Below are positions 49,895 through 60,949 of a stretch of 64,000 nucleotides of DNA, piece by piece; the first letter of the stretch is position 1; the number at the start of each line of letters is the position of its first letter. This stretch comes from Snodgrassella alvi. GTDB taxonomy: Bacteria; Pseudomonadota; Gammaproteobacteria; Burkholderiales; Neisseriaceae. The stretch spans positions 1 through 64,000 of the forward strand of contig NZ_MDVC01000113.1 of the NCBI RefSeq assembly GCF_002777425.1, in the 5' to 3' direction. The translations under genes were made by a program, and so were the position numbers. The notes beneath the pieces are model-generated. The model was not told where the DNA came from and did not search any database. It saw only the letters and a program-made list of their open reading frames with translations.

Positions 49895-49971
49895 GCGGTG
49901 GTAGCTCAGCTGGTTAGAGTACCGGCCTGTCACGCCGGGGGTCGCGGGTTCGAGCCCCGTCCGCCGCGCCA
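49895..49971 (+). tRNA. tRNA-Asp (GTC), copy 1
   Basis: Acceptor GCGGTGG / CCGCCGC, discriminator G, encoded CCA; anticodon loop CTGTCAC gives GTC, aspartate. 77 bases. Confidence 0.95.
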
Positions 49972-50000
49972 ATTTACTTTTTTGCTGTTTTCTTTTTTAT

Positions 50001-50076
50001 GGGTGATTAGCTCAGTTGGTAGAGCGTCTGCCTTACAAGCAGAATGTCGGCGGTTCGACTCCGTCATCACCCACCA
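50001..50076 (+). tRNA. tRNA-Val (TAC), copy 2
   Basis: Identical in sequence to copy 1, 214 bases further on. Confidence 0.95.
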
Positions 50077-50084
50077 GTTTTTTA

Positions 50085-50103
50085 TTTTATGCACAGCATA
50101 AAA
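50085..50103 (+). other. Hairpin between tRNA-Val and tRNA-Asp, copy 2
   Basis: The same 8-bp stem TTTTATGC / GCATAAAA as in copy 1, but with loop ACA instead of ATC. The stem is kept while the loop and flanks vary. Confidence 0.5.
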
Positions 50104-50108
50104 TATGC

Positions 50109-50185
50109 GCGGTGGTAGCTCAGTTGGTTAGAGTACCGGCCTGTCACGCCGGGGGTCGCGGGTTCGAGCCCCGTCCGCCGCGCCA
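50109..50185 (+). tRNA. tRNA-Asp (GTC), copy 2
   Basis: Same as copy 1 except one base in the D-arm region (CAGTTGG versus CAGCTGG). Confidence 0.95.
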
Positions 50186-50213
50186 ATCAGCATTTTTGCT
50201 GTTTTCTCTTTAT

Positions 50214-50289
50214 GGGTGATTAGCTCAGTTGGTAGAGCGTCTGCCTTACAAGCAGAATGTCGGCGGTTCGACTCCGTCATCACCCACCA
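50214..50289 (+). tRNA. tRNA-Val (TAC), copy 3
   Basis: Identical to copies 1 and 2, 213 bases after copy 2. No third tRNA-Asp follows. Confidence 0.95.
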
Positions 50290-50515
50290 TAAATTTCTCT
50301 CTTTTTTATCCTGCCTGATTAATTTTCTATTTGGTTAACTCAACTATTAGTATTTAAATGTGATATTTTTGCTGATAGTGCGATTAATGTATAATGATAT
50401 TTGCAATAATAAATTTGTTGTAATTACAGCATTTACGGTAACAGGTTCTCACACATATTTATGCGTTACTGAATAAACGATATGTATCTACTTGTATATC
50501 CATGAGATATTTTAC

Positions 50516-50544
50516 TTGGCAGAGGTTGCAAACTATCTTATAAT
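50516..50544 (+). promoter_or_regulatory. Promoter of tRNA-Leu
   Basis: TTGGCA, 17-base spacer, TATAAT: close to the sigma-70 consensus, 30 bases upstream of the tRNA. Confidence 0.7.
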
Positions 50545-50574
50545 TTAATGCTCAATCAGCTTTTGATTGTTTGT

Positions 50575-50659
50575 GCGGATATGGCGAAATTGGTAGACGC
50601 ACCAGATTTAGGTTCTGGCGCCGAAAGGTGTAAGAGTTCGAGTCTCTTTATCCGCACCA
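50575..50659 (+). tRNA. tRNA-Leu (TAG)
   Basis: Acceptor GCGGATA / TATCCGC with encoded CCA, a long variable arm and anticodon TAG, which reads CTA leucine codons. 85 bases. Confidence 0.95.
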
Positions 50660-50667
50660 TTGATCTT

Positions 50668-50704
50668 AAAAGATATCTCAGAAATGAAGATATCTTTTTT
50701 ATTT
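50668..50704 (+). terminator. Rho-independent terminator after tRNA-Leu
   Basis: Stem AAAGATATCT / AGATATCTTT with an 8-9 base loop, running into TTTTTT. Confidence 0.75.
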
Positions 50705-51160
50705 TGTTTATGCTGTTCAGTTTGATTTACTAGTCTACATTTGATTCAAGTTTGTAGTTTTCTACTGTTCTTAAAATCATTTATTTGCTTATCCATTTGT
50801 TTTATCAGTTGGAATAAGCTTAATCCAAATTGTAACCAGTTTACTCAATATTATTAGCAGGATAAATCTCAGGTTTATGTTAGCTTTTATTTGGTGAAAG
50901 CAGCTAAATATCTGTTTGAGTTAAGTCTGAGTACTCAAATATTTATTCAGAGTATAGACACGCGCTATTGTATTGGAATTGATTATAAGACGGAGCCATA
51001 TATTGGCATTTAAATGAACTCATTCGATTTAATTAACTATGCCGGATTGATTTGTGTTAGTTAATATGCTGATTTTTAAAATATATCTATTCTATGGCGT
51101 CAATCTGAACTGAATTAAAATATAAATTGCTTGGTTTCAGTTTACTGATTTATATTTATA
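50705..51160. other. AT-rich spacer between the tRNA cluster and argS
   Basis: About 455 bases with no supported gene or strong hairpin. Confidence 0.5.
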
Positions 51161-51207
51161 AAAAAATGCACTGTCTGGAATAAAGCTGATTCAAACAGTG
51201 CAGTTTA
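51161..51207 (-). terminator. Rho-independent terminator after argS
   Basis: Stem TGCACTGT / ACAGTGCA with a long loop; on the minus strand it ends in seven T residues. Confidence 0.7.
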
Positions 51208-51232
51208 TGATTCAGATAAGTGATTGCTTGAA

Positions 51233-52960
<1,728 letters not shown>

Positions 52961-53229
52961 TTAACTATTAGGAGAATGACTAATTTTCGCACAAATACGC
53001 GTAAATCGCATTAACAGAATATAGCAATGAGTAGGTATAGTCAGATTCGTTTTGTTACTGGGTAGGAAAATTTATTCTATAACGGGATAGAAATGTTGTT
53101 GTATGAGTAGATAAATAACTCTCCATTGGTTGGCTGAATTTTTATATTATTTGTTGTGGAGGCAGGCAAGGCATTGCTGCTATCAATCTGGATTGCAGAT
53201 AGATATTTAGTTTATGCAGCTTTGCAAAA

Positions 53230-53826
53230 TTAGCCGACGCGATAAAAAGCCAGGCTACCTAGCAGGTTTGGCCACAGGGAGATACGTTTATTGCCACTCA
53301 TAACGGCGCGTTGCAGCACTTTTAAATGGTTTTTGGTACATAATCTGTCGAAATCCTGAAGTGTACACCAGTGTATATTGGGGGTATTGTACCATTGATA
53401 AGGCATGCGTTCTGATACGGGCATATGCCCACCAAGGGCGATTTGCAGGCGATTGCGCCAATAGCCGAAGTTGGGAAAGGTCACAATGGCTTCTCTGGCT
53501 ACGCGTTTCATTTCCTGCAGGATGTTTTCGGTGTTTTTCATCGCTTGGATAGTCTGGCTTAAAACAATGATATCAAAGCTGTTATCGTTAAAGTGTTGCA
53601 AACCGGCTTCCAGATCAGCCTGTATGACATTAACGCCACGCTGCATGGCGGCTAAAACGCTGCTGGTGGCAATTTCTAGTCCGTAACCCTGACAGTTTTT
53701 GTGTTTGATCAGGGCAGCCAGTAGTTCACCATCACCACAGCCTAAGTCGAGCACACGACTATTGGGGGCGATCCAGTCGAAAATCATTTGTAAGTCACCA
53801 CGTAGTGGTGTTGACAAAGTATTCAT
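53230..53826 (-). CDS. metW: Methionine biosynthesis protein MetW
   Basis: MetW is a SAM-methyltransferase-like partner of MetX in proteobacteria, needed for efficient homoserine acylation. The 198-residue protein has motif [18 protein letters not shown] (about 23-39), then [18 protein letters not shown] and [24 protein letters not shown], the MetW signature. Its ATG overlaps the metX stop (ATGA), so the pair is coupled. It has the fold of a methyltransferase, but no methyl acceptor is known. Confidence 0.93.
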   Translation of the reverse strand: MNTLSTPLRGDLQMIFDWIAPNSRVLDLGCGDGELLAALIKHKNCQGYGLEIATSSVLAAMQRGVNVIQADLEAGLQHFNDNSFDIIVLSQTIQAMKNTENILQEMKRVAREAIVTFPNFGYWRNRLQIALGGHMPVSERMPYQWYNTPNIHWCTLQDFDRLCTKNHLKVLQRAVMSGNKRISLWPNLLGSLAFYRVG

Positions 53827-54962
53827 TGTGTTAGTTCGGTGGCTATATTATTAAAATAAATACGGATGGCAGCCTGATAGTCTGCGTCTTCCATTAAAAA
53901 TGCATCATGACCATGAGCAGACTGGAGTGCTATGTATTGTACAGGTTTGTTGGCGGCAACCAGAGCGTCGAGCAATTCCTGTGAACGTCTGGGGGAGAAG
54001 CGCCAGTCACTGCTGAAGCTGGCAATCAGTATTCTGGCCTGAATTGCTGATACTGCGGCAACTAAGTCGCCAGCATAATCACGTGCCGGATCAAAGTAAT
54101 CCAGTGCTTTTGTCATCAGTAAATAACTATTGGCATCAAAAGCATCGGCAAATTTATCACCTTGATAATGTAGGTAGGATTCTACTTCAAATTCAACGTT
54201 GTAATCATACTGATAGTTTGGCTGACGCATTTGCCGGCCAAATTTTTTGCCTAGCCCGTCTTCTGCCAGATAGGTGATGTGTCCCATCATGCGTGCTATA
54301 CGCAAGCCACGGCGGGGAATCCGTTGTTGTAGGGCATAATGACCCTGACAGAAATCAGGGTCGGTAAGAATGGCTTGACGGGCTACATCATTAAAAGCGA
54401 TATTTTGTGTCGATAAACGGGGAGCGGAGGCAATGATTAATGCATGACGTAAGCGTTGTGGCTGATCAATTGCCCACTGTAATGCCTGCATTCCGCCCAG
54501 GCTGCCGCCCATTACTGCTGCCCACTGCTGGATACCCAGCCGGTCGGCCAGCATGGCCTGACTCTGAACCCAGTCTTTTACTGTCACCATGGGAAAATCG
54601 GCACCATATGCTTTGCTGGTGGCTGGATTGATGCTCAGTGGTCCGGTACTGCCATGGCAGCCTCCCAGATTATTCAGGCCTACGACAAAAAAGCGGTTGG
54701 TATCAACCGGTTTGCCGGGGCCAACCATGTTGTCCCACCAGCCGGGATGTTTATCGTTACTGCTATGATAGCCGGCAACGTGGTGATTTCCAGACAGCGC
54801 ATGACATATCAGTACCGCATTACTTTTGTCTGTATTAAGGGTGCCATATGTTTCAACCATTAATTCAAACTGTGGTAAAACACAACCGTTCTGCAAGGTT
54901 AACGGGCAGTCAAAAGACATTTTCTGCGGGGTAATTATGCCAATACTGTCTATTTCTTTCAT
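53823..54962 (-). CDS. metX: Homoserine O-acyltransferase MetX
   Basis: MetX activates homoserine with an acyl group at the first committed step of methionine synthesis. The 379-residue alpha/beta-hydrolase has [19 protein letters not shown] near 48-66 and the nucleophile elbow [14 protein letters not shown] near 147-160. The catalytic Asp lies in [14 protein letters not shown] and the His in [15 protein letters not shown]. Whether it uses acetyl- or succinyl-CoA cannot be told from length alone; MetX enzymes paired with MetW in proteobacteria often use succinyl-CoA. It heads the metX-metW unit. Confidence 0.93.
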   Translation of the reverse strand: MKEIDSIGIITPQKMSFDCPLTLQNGCVLPQFELMVETYGTLNTDKSNAVLICHALSGNHHVAGYHSSNDKHPGWWDNMVGPGKPVDTNRFFVVGLNNLGGCHGSTGPLSINPATSKAYGADFPMVTVKDWVQSQAMLADRLGIQQWAAVMGGSLGGMQALQWAIDQPQRLRHALIIASAPRLSTQNIAFNDVARQAILTDPDFCQGHYALQQRIPRRGLRIARMMGHITYLAEDGLGKKFGRQMRQPNYQYDYNVEFEVESYLHYQGDKFADAFDANSYLLMTKALDYFDPARDYAGDLVAAVSAIQARILIASFSSDWRFSPRRSQELLDALVAANKPVQYIALQSAHGHDAFLMEDADYQAAIRIYFNNIATELTQ

Positions 54963-55043
54963 GGGAATAGGTAAAAGAATAGAAAACTGGCATTATAACG
55001 GCTTTGTCTGGTTTGCACAGATTTAACGTGTTTTGGAAAATAT

Positions 55044-55226
55044 ATGCTAGGCCGATTGTTGCGTTTGTTTGTTGTGGTAATTTTGCTGGGTGTGCTGTTA
55101 AAGTATGTGCTTGGAAAACAACAAAAGCAGAAACTTGGTTATTGGGTAAACTGTCTGGCGCTGATATTGCTGTTGATTACTTCGCTGATGTGGCTGTTGC
55201 ATGCACTGCAATCGGATTTCTGGTAA
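55044..55226 (+). CDS. Small two-span membrane protein, unknown function
   Basis: A 60-residue hydrophobic protein with two membrane segments (LLRLFVVVILLGVLLKYVL and WVNCLALILLLITSLMWLLHAL) joined by a basic turn (GKQQKQKLGY). GGAAA lies just before the ATG, and a strong hairpin terminator follows at 55259, which supports a real gene. It is divergent from metX. I do not recognise the family. Confidence 0.6.
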   Translation: MLGRLLRLFVVVILLGVLLKYVLGKQQKQKLGYWVNCLALILLLITSLMWLLHALQSDFW

Positions 55227-55258
55227 TTGAGAAGTGTTGTGATTTTGATTAATAAAAG

Positions 55259-55298
55259 ATATCCGGCCAGCTATTCAGGCCGGCCGGATATTTTGTTC
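55259..55298. terminator. Bidirectional terminator between the small membrane protein and mdh
   Basis: Ten-bp stem ATATCCGGCC / GGCCGGATAT, with TTTTG on one side and TCTTTTATT on the other when read from mdh. Confidence 0.8.
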
Positions 55299-55303
55299 GT
55301 GTT

Positions 55304-56281
55304 TTATAATAAATTGCTAACTTCAGCTTTTTCTTCTTCAAGCTCAGCTAAAGTCTGGTTGATACGCTGCTGGCTGAATTCATCAATTGGCAAATCTTTG
55401 ACAATGGTGTACTCACCATTTTCACAGGTCATGGGGAAGCCAAATACAATTCCTTCCGGAATACCGTAGGAACCATCGGATGGGACACCCATGGTAACCC
55501 ATTCGCCATCACTTCCGATTACCCAGTCATGAATCTGATCAATAATGGCGTTGGCGGCACTGGCTGCTGAGGACAGGCCGCGAGCTTCGATAATAGCAGA
55601 ACCGCGTTTACCTACTTTAGGCAGATATTCGTTTACATACCAGTCCTGATCATTGATCATTTCTGCTACATTTTCGTTATCTAAAGTTGCAAAGCGGTAA
55701 TCAGTGTACATGGTAGGGCTGTGATTTCCCCATATGCACAGTTTTTTAATTTTACTCACTGGCTTACCGGTTTTTTCAGCCAGCTGGCTAAGTGCGCGGT
55801 TTTGATCCAGACGCATCAGAGCCGTGAAATTTTTAGCCGGCAGGTCTGGTGCGGACTTCATGGCAATATAGGCATTGGTATTGGCCGGATTACCAACTAC
55901 CAGTACTTTTACATCACGGCTGGCCACTTTATTTAAAGCCGCACCCTGAGTGGTAAATATTTCTGCATTTGCCTGTAGCAGATCGCTGCGTTCCATACCT
56001 TTAGTACGCGGGCGGGCGCCAACGAGGATGGCTATGTCTGCATCTTTGAATGCTACCTCTGGATCATGTGTAGTGAACATGTCGACCAGCAGAGGAAATG
56101 CGCAATCCTGTAATTCCATCATCACGCCCTGAGCAGCAGTTTGTGACTGTGGTAAATCAAGAAGTTGCAGAATAACCGGAGTATCAGTTCCAAGCATGTC
56201 ACCACTGGCAATGCGGAACAGCAAAGCATAACCAATCTGACCGGTAGCACCCGTCACGGCGATGCGCACAGGTTTTTTCAT
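55304..56281 (-). CDS. mdh: Malate dehydrogenase
   Basis: Mdh interconverts malate and oxaloacetate with NAD in the TCA cycle. The 325-residue protein is of the cytosolic-like (MDH2-type) form: NAD loop [23 protein letters not shown] (about 9-31), [21 protein letters not shown] and [16 protein letters not shown]. The active-site His is in [15 protein letters not shown] near 187-201. A possible promoter on the minus strand (TTAACC, 16 bases, TATCAT) lies at 56374-56401. Its neighbours are other TCA-cycle genes, including a GntR regulator. Confidence 0.96.
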   Translation of the reverse strand: MKKPVRIAVTGATGQIGYALLFRIASGDMLGTDTPVILQLLDLPQSQTAAQGVMMELQDCAFPLLVDMFTTHDPEVAFKDADIAILVGARPRTKGMERSDLLQANAEIFTTQGAALNKVASRDVKVLVVGNPANTNAYIAMKSAPDLPAKNFTALMRLDQNRALSQLAEKTGKPVSKIKKLCIWGNHSPTMYTDYRFATLDNENVAEMINDQDWYVNEYLPKVGKRGSAIIEARGLSSAASAANAIIDQIHDWVIGSDGEWVTMGVPSDGSYGIPEGIVFGFPMTCENGEYTIVKDLPIDEFSQQRINQTLAELEEEKAEVSNLL

Positions 56282-56466
56282 AACTTATCCTCTTAAAAAT
56301 AAAAACACGACTACAAATATTTTTCTTGTCTTTGAAGCGGTGGATTTGGCAGCACTACAAGAATTTGGCGCGTATGATAACAAAATTCTGTTTAAGGTTA
56401 AATTAATTGGCGTAATAGATTGGTGTCTTTTTGAGAATATTGGCGCAATTTTTCATGCTATCTTAT

Positions 56467-56480
56467 GTCTTATATAAGAC
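56467..56480. promoter_or_regulatory. 14-bp perfect palindrome upstream of the GntR gene, probable operator
   Basis: GTCTTATATAAGAC is a perfect 14-bp inverted repeat 20 bases upstream of the GntR start codon. GntR dimers bind palindromes of this size, so it is a good candidate for autoregulation and for control of the adjacent mdh promoter. Confidence 0.5.
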
Positions 56481-56500
56481 TTTGTTTACTTGAGTTTGAA

Positions 56501-57265
56501 ATGTCGTACAATAGATTAAAAATTAATCCGCTTAAAAGGCATATGCCTTTATATCAGTTAGTAATGCAGAGGGTTGTACATTTACTTGTGGATGGTGATT
56601 TCAGACCCGGACAGCAGTTACCCAGTGAATGGGATCTCGCTGCACTATGGGGCGTGAGTCAGGGTACGGTACGCAAGGGTTTGAATGAACTGGTATCACG
56701 AGGCATTTTGCAGCGTCATCAGGGGGTAGGTACTTTTGTTACTCAGCAAAACTGGGACTGGGGCAGTTATTCTTTTACCGCATTGCCTGTATTGCAGCAT
56801 GGTAAAACGAAGCAGGTTTGGCCGGTAGCAGAAGTACTTAGTCTGGTGGTGACTGCTGCGGATGAGGAAACAGCGGTTCAGTTAGGCTTAAAAATAGCTG
56901 CGCCGGTGTGGAAGATAATGTTGCTGTGGCGTACAGGTTTCACTGAGGTGGCAATAGATGAGTTATTTTTACCTGTTGCATTATTACCAGATTTAAATGT
57001 GAGGTTTGTGCGTCGTCGTCGCAGTTTTTATGCTTTTTTGTTGCTTGAATATGATGTTCTGGTGGATACTGCGCAACAATGGCTTTGGCAGACTATATTG
57101 CATCCAGAAATAGCCAGACTGCTAAACGCAGATATGGCTCTGCCTGCACTTTGTCTGGGACGTTTGAGCCAGAGTGTCGACGGTGTGCTCTATGAGTGGC
57201 GCCGGCGTTATTTACAGCTTGGAAATCAAGCTCTGCAGTTAAGTGGTACTGCTGCTGAATTTTGA
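56501..57265 (+). CDS. GntR/HutC-family transcriptional regulator
   Basis: A 254-residue regulator with a GntR winged helix at the N-terminus (MPLYQLVMQRVVHLLVDGDF, then GQQLPSEWDLAALWGVSQGTVRKGLNEL). A UTRA-type ligand domain follows (residues about 90-245), as in the HutC branch. The start ATG 56501 gives the family-typical length; an upstream in-frame start would run across the palindrome at 56467. It sits between mdh and the sdh operon, so a role in TCA-cycle control is the obvious guess, not shown. The ligand is unknown. Confidence 0.88.
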   Translation: MSYNRLKINPLKRHMPLYQLVMQRVVHLLVDGDFRPGQQLPSEWDLAALWGVSQGTVRKGLNELVSRGILQRHQGVGTFVTQQNWDWGSYSFTALPVLQHGKTKQVWPVAEVLSLVVTAADEETAVQLGLKIAAPVWKIMLLWRTGFTEVAIDELFLPVALLPDLNVRFVRRRRSFYAFLLLEYDVLVDTAQQWLWQTILHPEIARLLNADMALPALCLGRLSQSVDGVLYEWRRRYLQLGNQALQLSGTAAEF

Positions 57266-57307
57266 GGGCTGAATTGTAAATAATGTGTGTGTTTTGTTTT
57301 TACCTAT

Positions 57308-57336
57308 TTGTTAAAAACTAGGTCAATTGCTGTAAA
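57308..57336 (+). promoter_or_regulatory. Possible promoter of the sdh operon
   Basis: TTGTTA, 17-base spacer, TGTAAA, about 70 bases upstream of the sdhC start. The -10 is a 4 of 6 match. Confidence 0.35.
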
Positions 57337-57406
57337 TTTCGGTTTGAGGCGGCTCAGGTCGCTGGTTTTGAGTTTTAAATCTTCTAATAATCAAGAGGAG
57401 TTACCG

Positions 57407-57787
57407 ATGCAAAAAGAAAGGCCAGTGTATCTGGATATACATAAGATACGATTACCCATTCCGGGTATTGTATCTATTTTTCATCGTTTCAGTGGTGTGG
57501 CGCTGTTTATCTGTATTCCGCTGTTGTTATGGCTGTTTTCAGGTACGCTGTCCCATGAATCTGCGTTTAATACCTATCATGCGCTTGTGCAGAATCCTTT
57601 GGCGAAGTGTGTTCTTTTTGTTCTGCTGCTGGCTTATGTTTATCACAGTCTGGCTGGTGTTCGCTTCCTGCTGCTGGATATTCATAAAGGCACAGAGTTG
57701 AAAACAGCACGAACTTCTGCCAAAGCAGTAGTTGTTTGCGCAATTGTATTGACCGTTATTATTTATGGAGCGTGCTTATTATCATGA
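57407..57787 (+). CDS. sdhC: Succinate dehydrogenase cytochrome b556 subunit
   Basis: SdhC is one of the two membrane anchors of complex II, which oxidises succinate and reduces ubiquinone. The 126-residue protein has the SdhC start RPVYLDIHKIRLPIPGIVSIFHRFSGVAL and three membrane helices. The haem-ligand region is YHSLAGVRFLLLD near residue 83. I take ATG 57407, which has AGAGGAG upstream; 40 extra in-frame codons are not part of the family. Its stop overlaps the sdhD start (ATGA). Confidence 0.93.
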   Translation: MQKERPVYLDIHKIRLPIPGIVSIFHRFSGVALFICIPLLLWLFSGTLSHESAFNTYHALVQNPLAKCVLFVLLLAYVYHSLAGVRFLLLDIHKGTELKTARTSAKAVVVCAIVLTVIIYGACLLS

Positions 57788-58131
57788 TTGATCGTAACTT
57801 GGCTGGCGCGCACTATGGTTTGCGCGACTGGATTATGCAGCGTATCACCGCAGTAGTCATGTTGGTGTATTCAGTACTTTTTTTAATCATGATTATTTGC
57901 TTACCGCACAGTTATCAGCAATGGCAGTGTTTCTTTGCCCAAACCTGGGTACGTCTGATAACACAGATTTTTGTGCTGGCGCTGGTATTACATGCCTGGG
58001 TTGGCATTCGTGATTTGTGGATGGACTATATCAAACCGGTAGGTTTGCGCCTGTTTTTGCACGTCGCCACAATTTTATGGCTGCTTGGCAGTCTGATTTA
58101 TTCTGTTAAAGTGATTTGGGGGTTAGCATGA
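57784..58131 (+). CDS. sdhD: Succinate dehydrogenase membrane anchor subunit
   Basis: The second membrane anchor of complex II. The 115-residue protein has three hydrophobic helices and the motif [20 protein letters not shown] at its start. [17 protein letters not shown] holds a likely haem-ligand His and the quinone-site Asp-Tyr. The start overlaps the sdhC stop by four bases, and its own stop overlaps the sdhA start the same way. Confidence 0.92.
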   Translation: MIDRNLAGAHYGLRDWIMQRITAVVMLVYSVLFLIMIICLPHSYQQWQCFFAQTWVRLITQIFVLALVLHAWVGIRDLWMDYIKPVGLRLFLHVATILWLLGSLIYSVKVIWGLA

Positions 58132-59903
58132 GTATGCCCAAGAGTTTACCGGTACGTCGTTTTGATGCAGTAATCGTTGGCGGCGGTGGTGCAGGGCTTC
58201 GTGCGGCTCTGCAATTATCTAAAGCAGGTTTGAATACAGTGGTGTTGTCCAAGGTTTTCCCAACCCGTTCTCATACGGTAGCCGCTCAGGGTGGTATCTC
58301 TGCCTCTCTTGGCAATGTGCAGGAAGACCACTGGAACTGGCATATGTACGATACGGTTAAAGGTTCTGACTGGCTGGGTGATCAGGATGCGATTGAATTT
58401 ATGACGCGCCGTGCACCTGATGCTGTTGTGGAACTGGAGCACATGGGTATGCCGTTTGACCGTGTTGAATCTGGCAAGATTTATCAGCGTCCGTTTGGCG
58501 GACATACAGCCGAATTCGGTAAACGTGCGGTAGAGCGTGCCTGTGCTGTGGCAGACCGTACCGGCCACGCGATGCTGCATACTTTGTATCAGCAAAATGT
58601 ACATGCAGAAACTCAGTTTTTTGTTGAATGGGCTGCTCTTGATCTGATTCGTGATTCCGAGGGTGTGGTTATTGGTGTTATCGCCATGGAAATGGAAACT
58701 GGTGAAGTTTTCATTCTGCATGCCAAAGCGGTGTTATTTGCTACAGGTGGCGCGGGTCGTATTTATGCTTCTTCTACCAATGCCTATATGAATACTGGTG
58801 ATGGTTTGGGTATGGCTGCGCGTGCTGGTATTCCTCTGGAAGATATGGAGTTCTGGCAGTTCCATCCTACTGGTGTGGCTGGTGCCGGAGTTTTGATTAC
58901 TGAGGGAGTACGTGGCGAAGGCGGAATTCTGCTGAACAGTGAGGGTGAGCGTTTTATGGAGCGTTATGCACCTACTGTGAAAGATTTGGCTTGCCGTGAT
59001 GTGGTTTCGCGGGCTATGTCCATTGAAATCCATGAAGGCCGTGGTGTTGGTAAGAATAAGGACCACGTTCTGCTGAAAGTCGATCATCTTGGTGCAGAAA
59101 AAATTATGGAAAAATTGCCGGGTATTCGCGAAATTTCCATTCAGTTTGCTGGTGTTGATCCGATTAAGGATCCGATTCCGGTGGTGCCAACCTGCCACTA
59201 TATGATGGGGGGTATTCCTACCAATTATCATGGTCAGGTAGTAATGGCCAAAGGTGATGATCTGGAAGCTCCGGTGCCTGGTTTTTATGCAGCAGGTGAA
59301 TGTGCCTGTGCATCGGTGCATGGTGCTAACCGTCTGGGTACCAATTCATTACTTGATCTGGTGGTGTTTGGTAAGGCGGCTGGTGATCATATGATTGATT
59401 ATATTAAGAAACAGGGTGCGCATCGTGAGTTGCCTGCTGATGTGGGCGAGAAAACACTTGCACGCCTTAGCCGTCTGGATAATCAGACTAATGGTGAAGA
59501 AGTATCTGAGGTACGTAATGACTTGCAACGGTGTGTTCAGTCGCATGCAGGTGTGTTCCGTACCGATGCTTTGTTGCAGGATGGCATTGAGAAAATTAAT
59601 GCAATTGCTGAACGCGTAGCCAAAACGCAGATTCATGACAAGAGTAAAGTGTGGAATACAGCACGACTCGAAGCACTGGAGCTGGATAATCTGATTGAAG
59701 TGGCTCAGGCTACGCTGGTTTCTGCTGCTGCACGTAAAGAATCACGCGGCGCCCATGCTTCAGATGACCATCCAAACCGTGACGATGAAAACTGGATGAA
59801 ACACACACTATATTATGCAGAAGACCAGCATCTGGAATATAAGCCGGTACATACTAAACCTTTGAGTGTGGAATATATAAAACCGGCTGAACGCGTTTAC
59901 TAA
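58128..59903 (+). CDS. sdhA: Succinate dehydrogenase flavoprotein subunit
   Basis: The FAD-carrying subunit that oxidises succinate to fumarate. The 591-residue protein has the dinucleotide-binding [17 protein letters not shown] (about 14-30) and the histidine for covalent FAD in [11 protein letters not shown] (about 45-55). The substrate-binding block is [22 protein letters not shown] near residues 245-266. [18 protein letters not shown] and the C-terminal [14 protein letters not shown] helices are conserved. ATG 58128 overlaps the sdhD stop codon. Confidence 0.97.
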   Translation: MSMPKSLPVRRFDAVIVGGGGAGLRAALQLSKAGLNTVVLSKVFPTRSHTVAAQGGISASLGNVQEDHWNWHMYDTVKGSDWLGDQDAIEFMTRRAPDAVVELEHMGMPFDRVESGKIYQRPFGGHTAEFGKRAVERACAVADRTGHAMLHTLYQQNVHAETQFFVEWAALDLIRDSEGVVIGVIAMEMETGEVFILHAKAVLFATGGAGRIYASSTNAYMNTGDGLGMAARAGIPLEDMEFWQFHPTGVAGAGVLITEGVRGEGGILLNSEGERFMERYAPTVKDLACRDVVSRAMSIEIHEGRGVGKNKDHVLLKVDHLGAEKIMEKLPGIREISIQFAGVDPIKDPIPVVPTCHYMMGGIPTNYHGQVVMAKGDDLEAPVPGFYAAGECACASVHGANRLGTNSLLDLVVFGKAAGDHMIDYIKKQGAHRELPADVGEKTLARLSRLDNQTNGEEVSEVRNDLQRCVQSHAGVFRTDALLQDGIEKINAIAERVAKTQIHDKSKVWNTARLEALELDNLIEVAQATLVSAAARKESRGAHASDDHPNRDDENWMKHTLYYAEDQHLEYKPVHTKPLSVEYIKPAERVY

Positions 59904-59915
59904 GGAACTATCAAG

Positions 59916-60620
59916 ATGGAAAAAATCCGCCTCCAAGTGTACCGCTACAATCCTGATGTGGATGCCAAGCCGTACATGAAAGATTATGAACTCGAAATCG
60001 AACCTACAGATGTGAAGCTGTTGGATGCGCTGATTAAGCTTAAGGCGCAGGATGACAGCCTGTCTTTTCGCCGCTCTTGCCGTGAAGGCATTTGTGGTTC
60101 TGATGGGATGAATATTAATGGTAAGAATGGCTTGGCCTGTCTGACTGATATTCGCAGTTTGAAGCAGCCAATTGTTTTGAAACCACTGCCAGCTTTGCCT
60201 GTTATTCGTGACTTAATTGTTGATTTTACGCAGTTCTTTAATCAATATCATTCGGTTAAACCCTATTTGATTAATGACACGGCGGCACCGACAGGGGAGC
60301 GTTTACAGTCGCAGGCGGAACGCAAAGAGCTGGACGGTCTGTATGAATGTATTTTGTGTGCCTGCTGTTCTACCTCATGTCCTTCGTTCTGGTGGAATCC
60401 AGACAAGTTTGTTGGCCCGTCCGGTTTGTTGAATGCTTATCGTTTTATTGCTGATACTCGTGATACGCGCACTAATGAACGTCTGGATAATCTGAATGAT
60501 CCTTACCGGCTGTTCCGTTGCCATACAATTATGAATTGTGTGGATGTTTGTCCGAAACATCTGAATCCAACGCGGGCTATCGGTAAGATTAAAGATTTAA
60601 TGTTAAGAAGAGCAATCTGA
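59916..60620 (+). CDS. sdhB: Succinate dehydrogenase iron-sulphur subunit
   Basis: SdhB passes electrons from FAD to ubiquinone through three clusters. The 234-residue protein has the [2Fe-2S] motif RSCREGICGSDGMNINGKNG with the fourth Cys in GLAC. The [4Fe-4S] motif is CILCACCSTSCP near residues 148-159. The [3Fe-4S] cysteines lie in CHTIMNCVDVCPK. All ligands are present. It begins 12 bases after sdhA, and its TGA overlaps the sdhE ATG. Confidence 0.97.
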   Translation: MEKIRLQVYRYNPDVDAKPYMKDYELEIEPTDVKLLDALIKLKAQDDSLSFRRSCREGICGSDGMNINGKNGLACLTDIRSLKQPIVLKPLPALPVIRDLIVDFTQFFNQYHSVKPYLINDTAAPTGERLQSQAERKELDGLYECILCACCSTSCPSFWWNPDKFVGPSGLLNAYRFIADTRDTRTNERLDNLNDPYRLFRCHTIMNCVDVCPKHLNPTRAIGKIKDLMLRRAI

Positions 60621-60877
60621 TGCAGCATTTTGATGATAATGCCAAACGTCGCATACGCTGGTTAACCCGTCGTGGCCTGCTGGAGCTGGATATTATTTTA
60701 GGTCGCTTTATGTCTCATACCTTTGATCAGCTATCAGATGATGAGTTGAATGCATTTGTGGCGTTAATGGATTTACCTGACCCGGAAATTCTGGCATTGA
60801 TCAATCAGTCTGGAAACTGTAAAAGTGTCCAGTTTGAGCCTGTTCTGGAGAAAATCAGGCAGGCTCAATTTTTGTAA
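60620..60877 (+). CDS. sdhE: FAD assembly factor SdhE
   Basis: SdhE helps attach FAD covalently to SdhA. The 85-residue protein has the diagnostic RRGLLELDIILGRFM (RGxxE motif, about residues 17-31) and LSDDELNAFVALMDLPDPEIL. It overlaps sdhB by one base (TGATG), the usual place for this gene, and gltA follows. Confidence 0.94.
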   Translation: MQHFDDNAKRRIRWLTRRGLLELDIILGRFMSHTFDQLSDDELNAFVALMDLPDPEILALINQSGNCKSVQFEPVLEKIRQAQFL

Positions 60878-60949
60878 ATGCTTCTCTTTCGTTAATGTTT
60901 TTTAGTTTAGTTTATTTAAATAGAAAAAGTGAAAATTAAGGAGTTGGAG

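Noticed and set aside
49802-50219. Plus-strand frames translated through the tRNA cluster
   Set aside because: They read through tRNA genes; the repeated peptide is only the tRNA duplication seen in translation.
58215-59636. Three long minus-strand frames inside sdhA
   Set aside because: Complementary-strand shadows of a clear flavoprotein gene.
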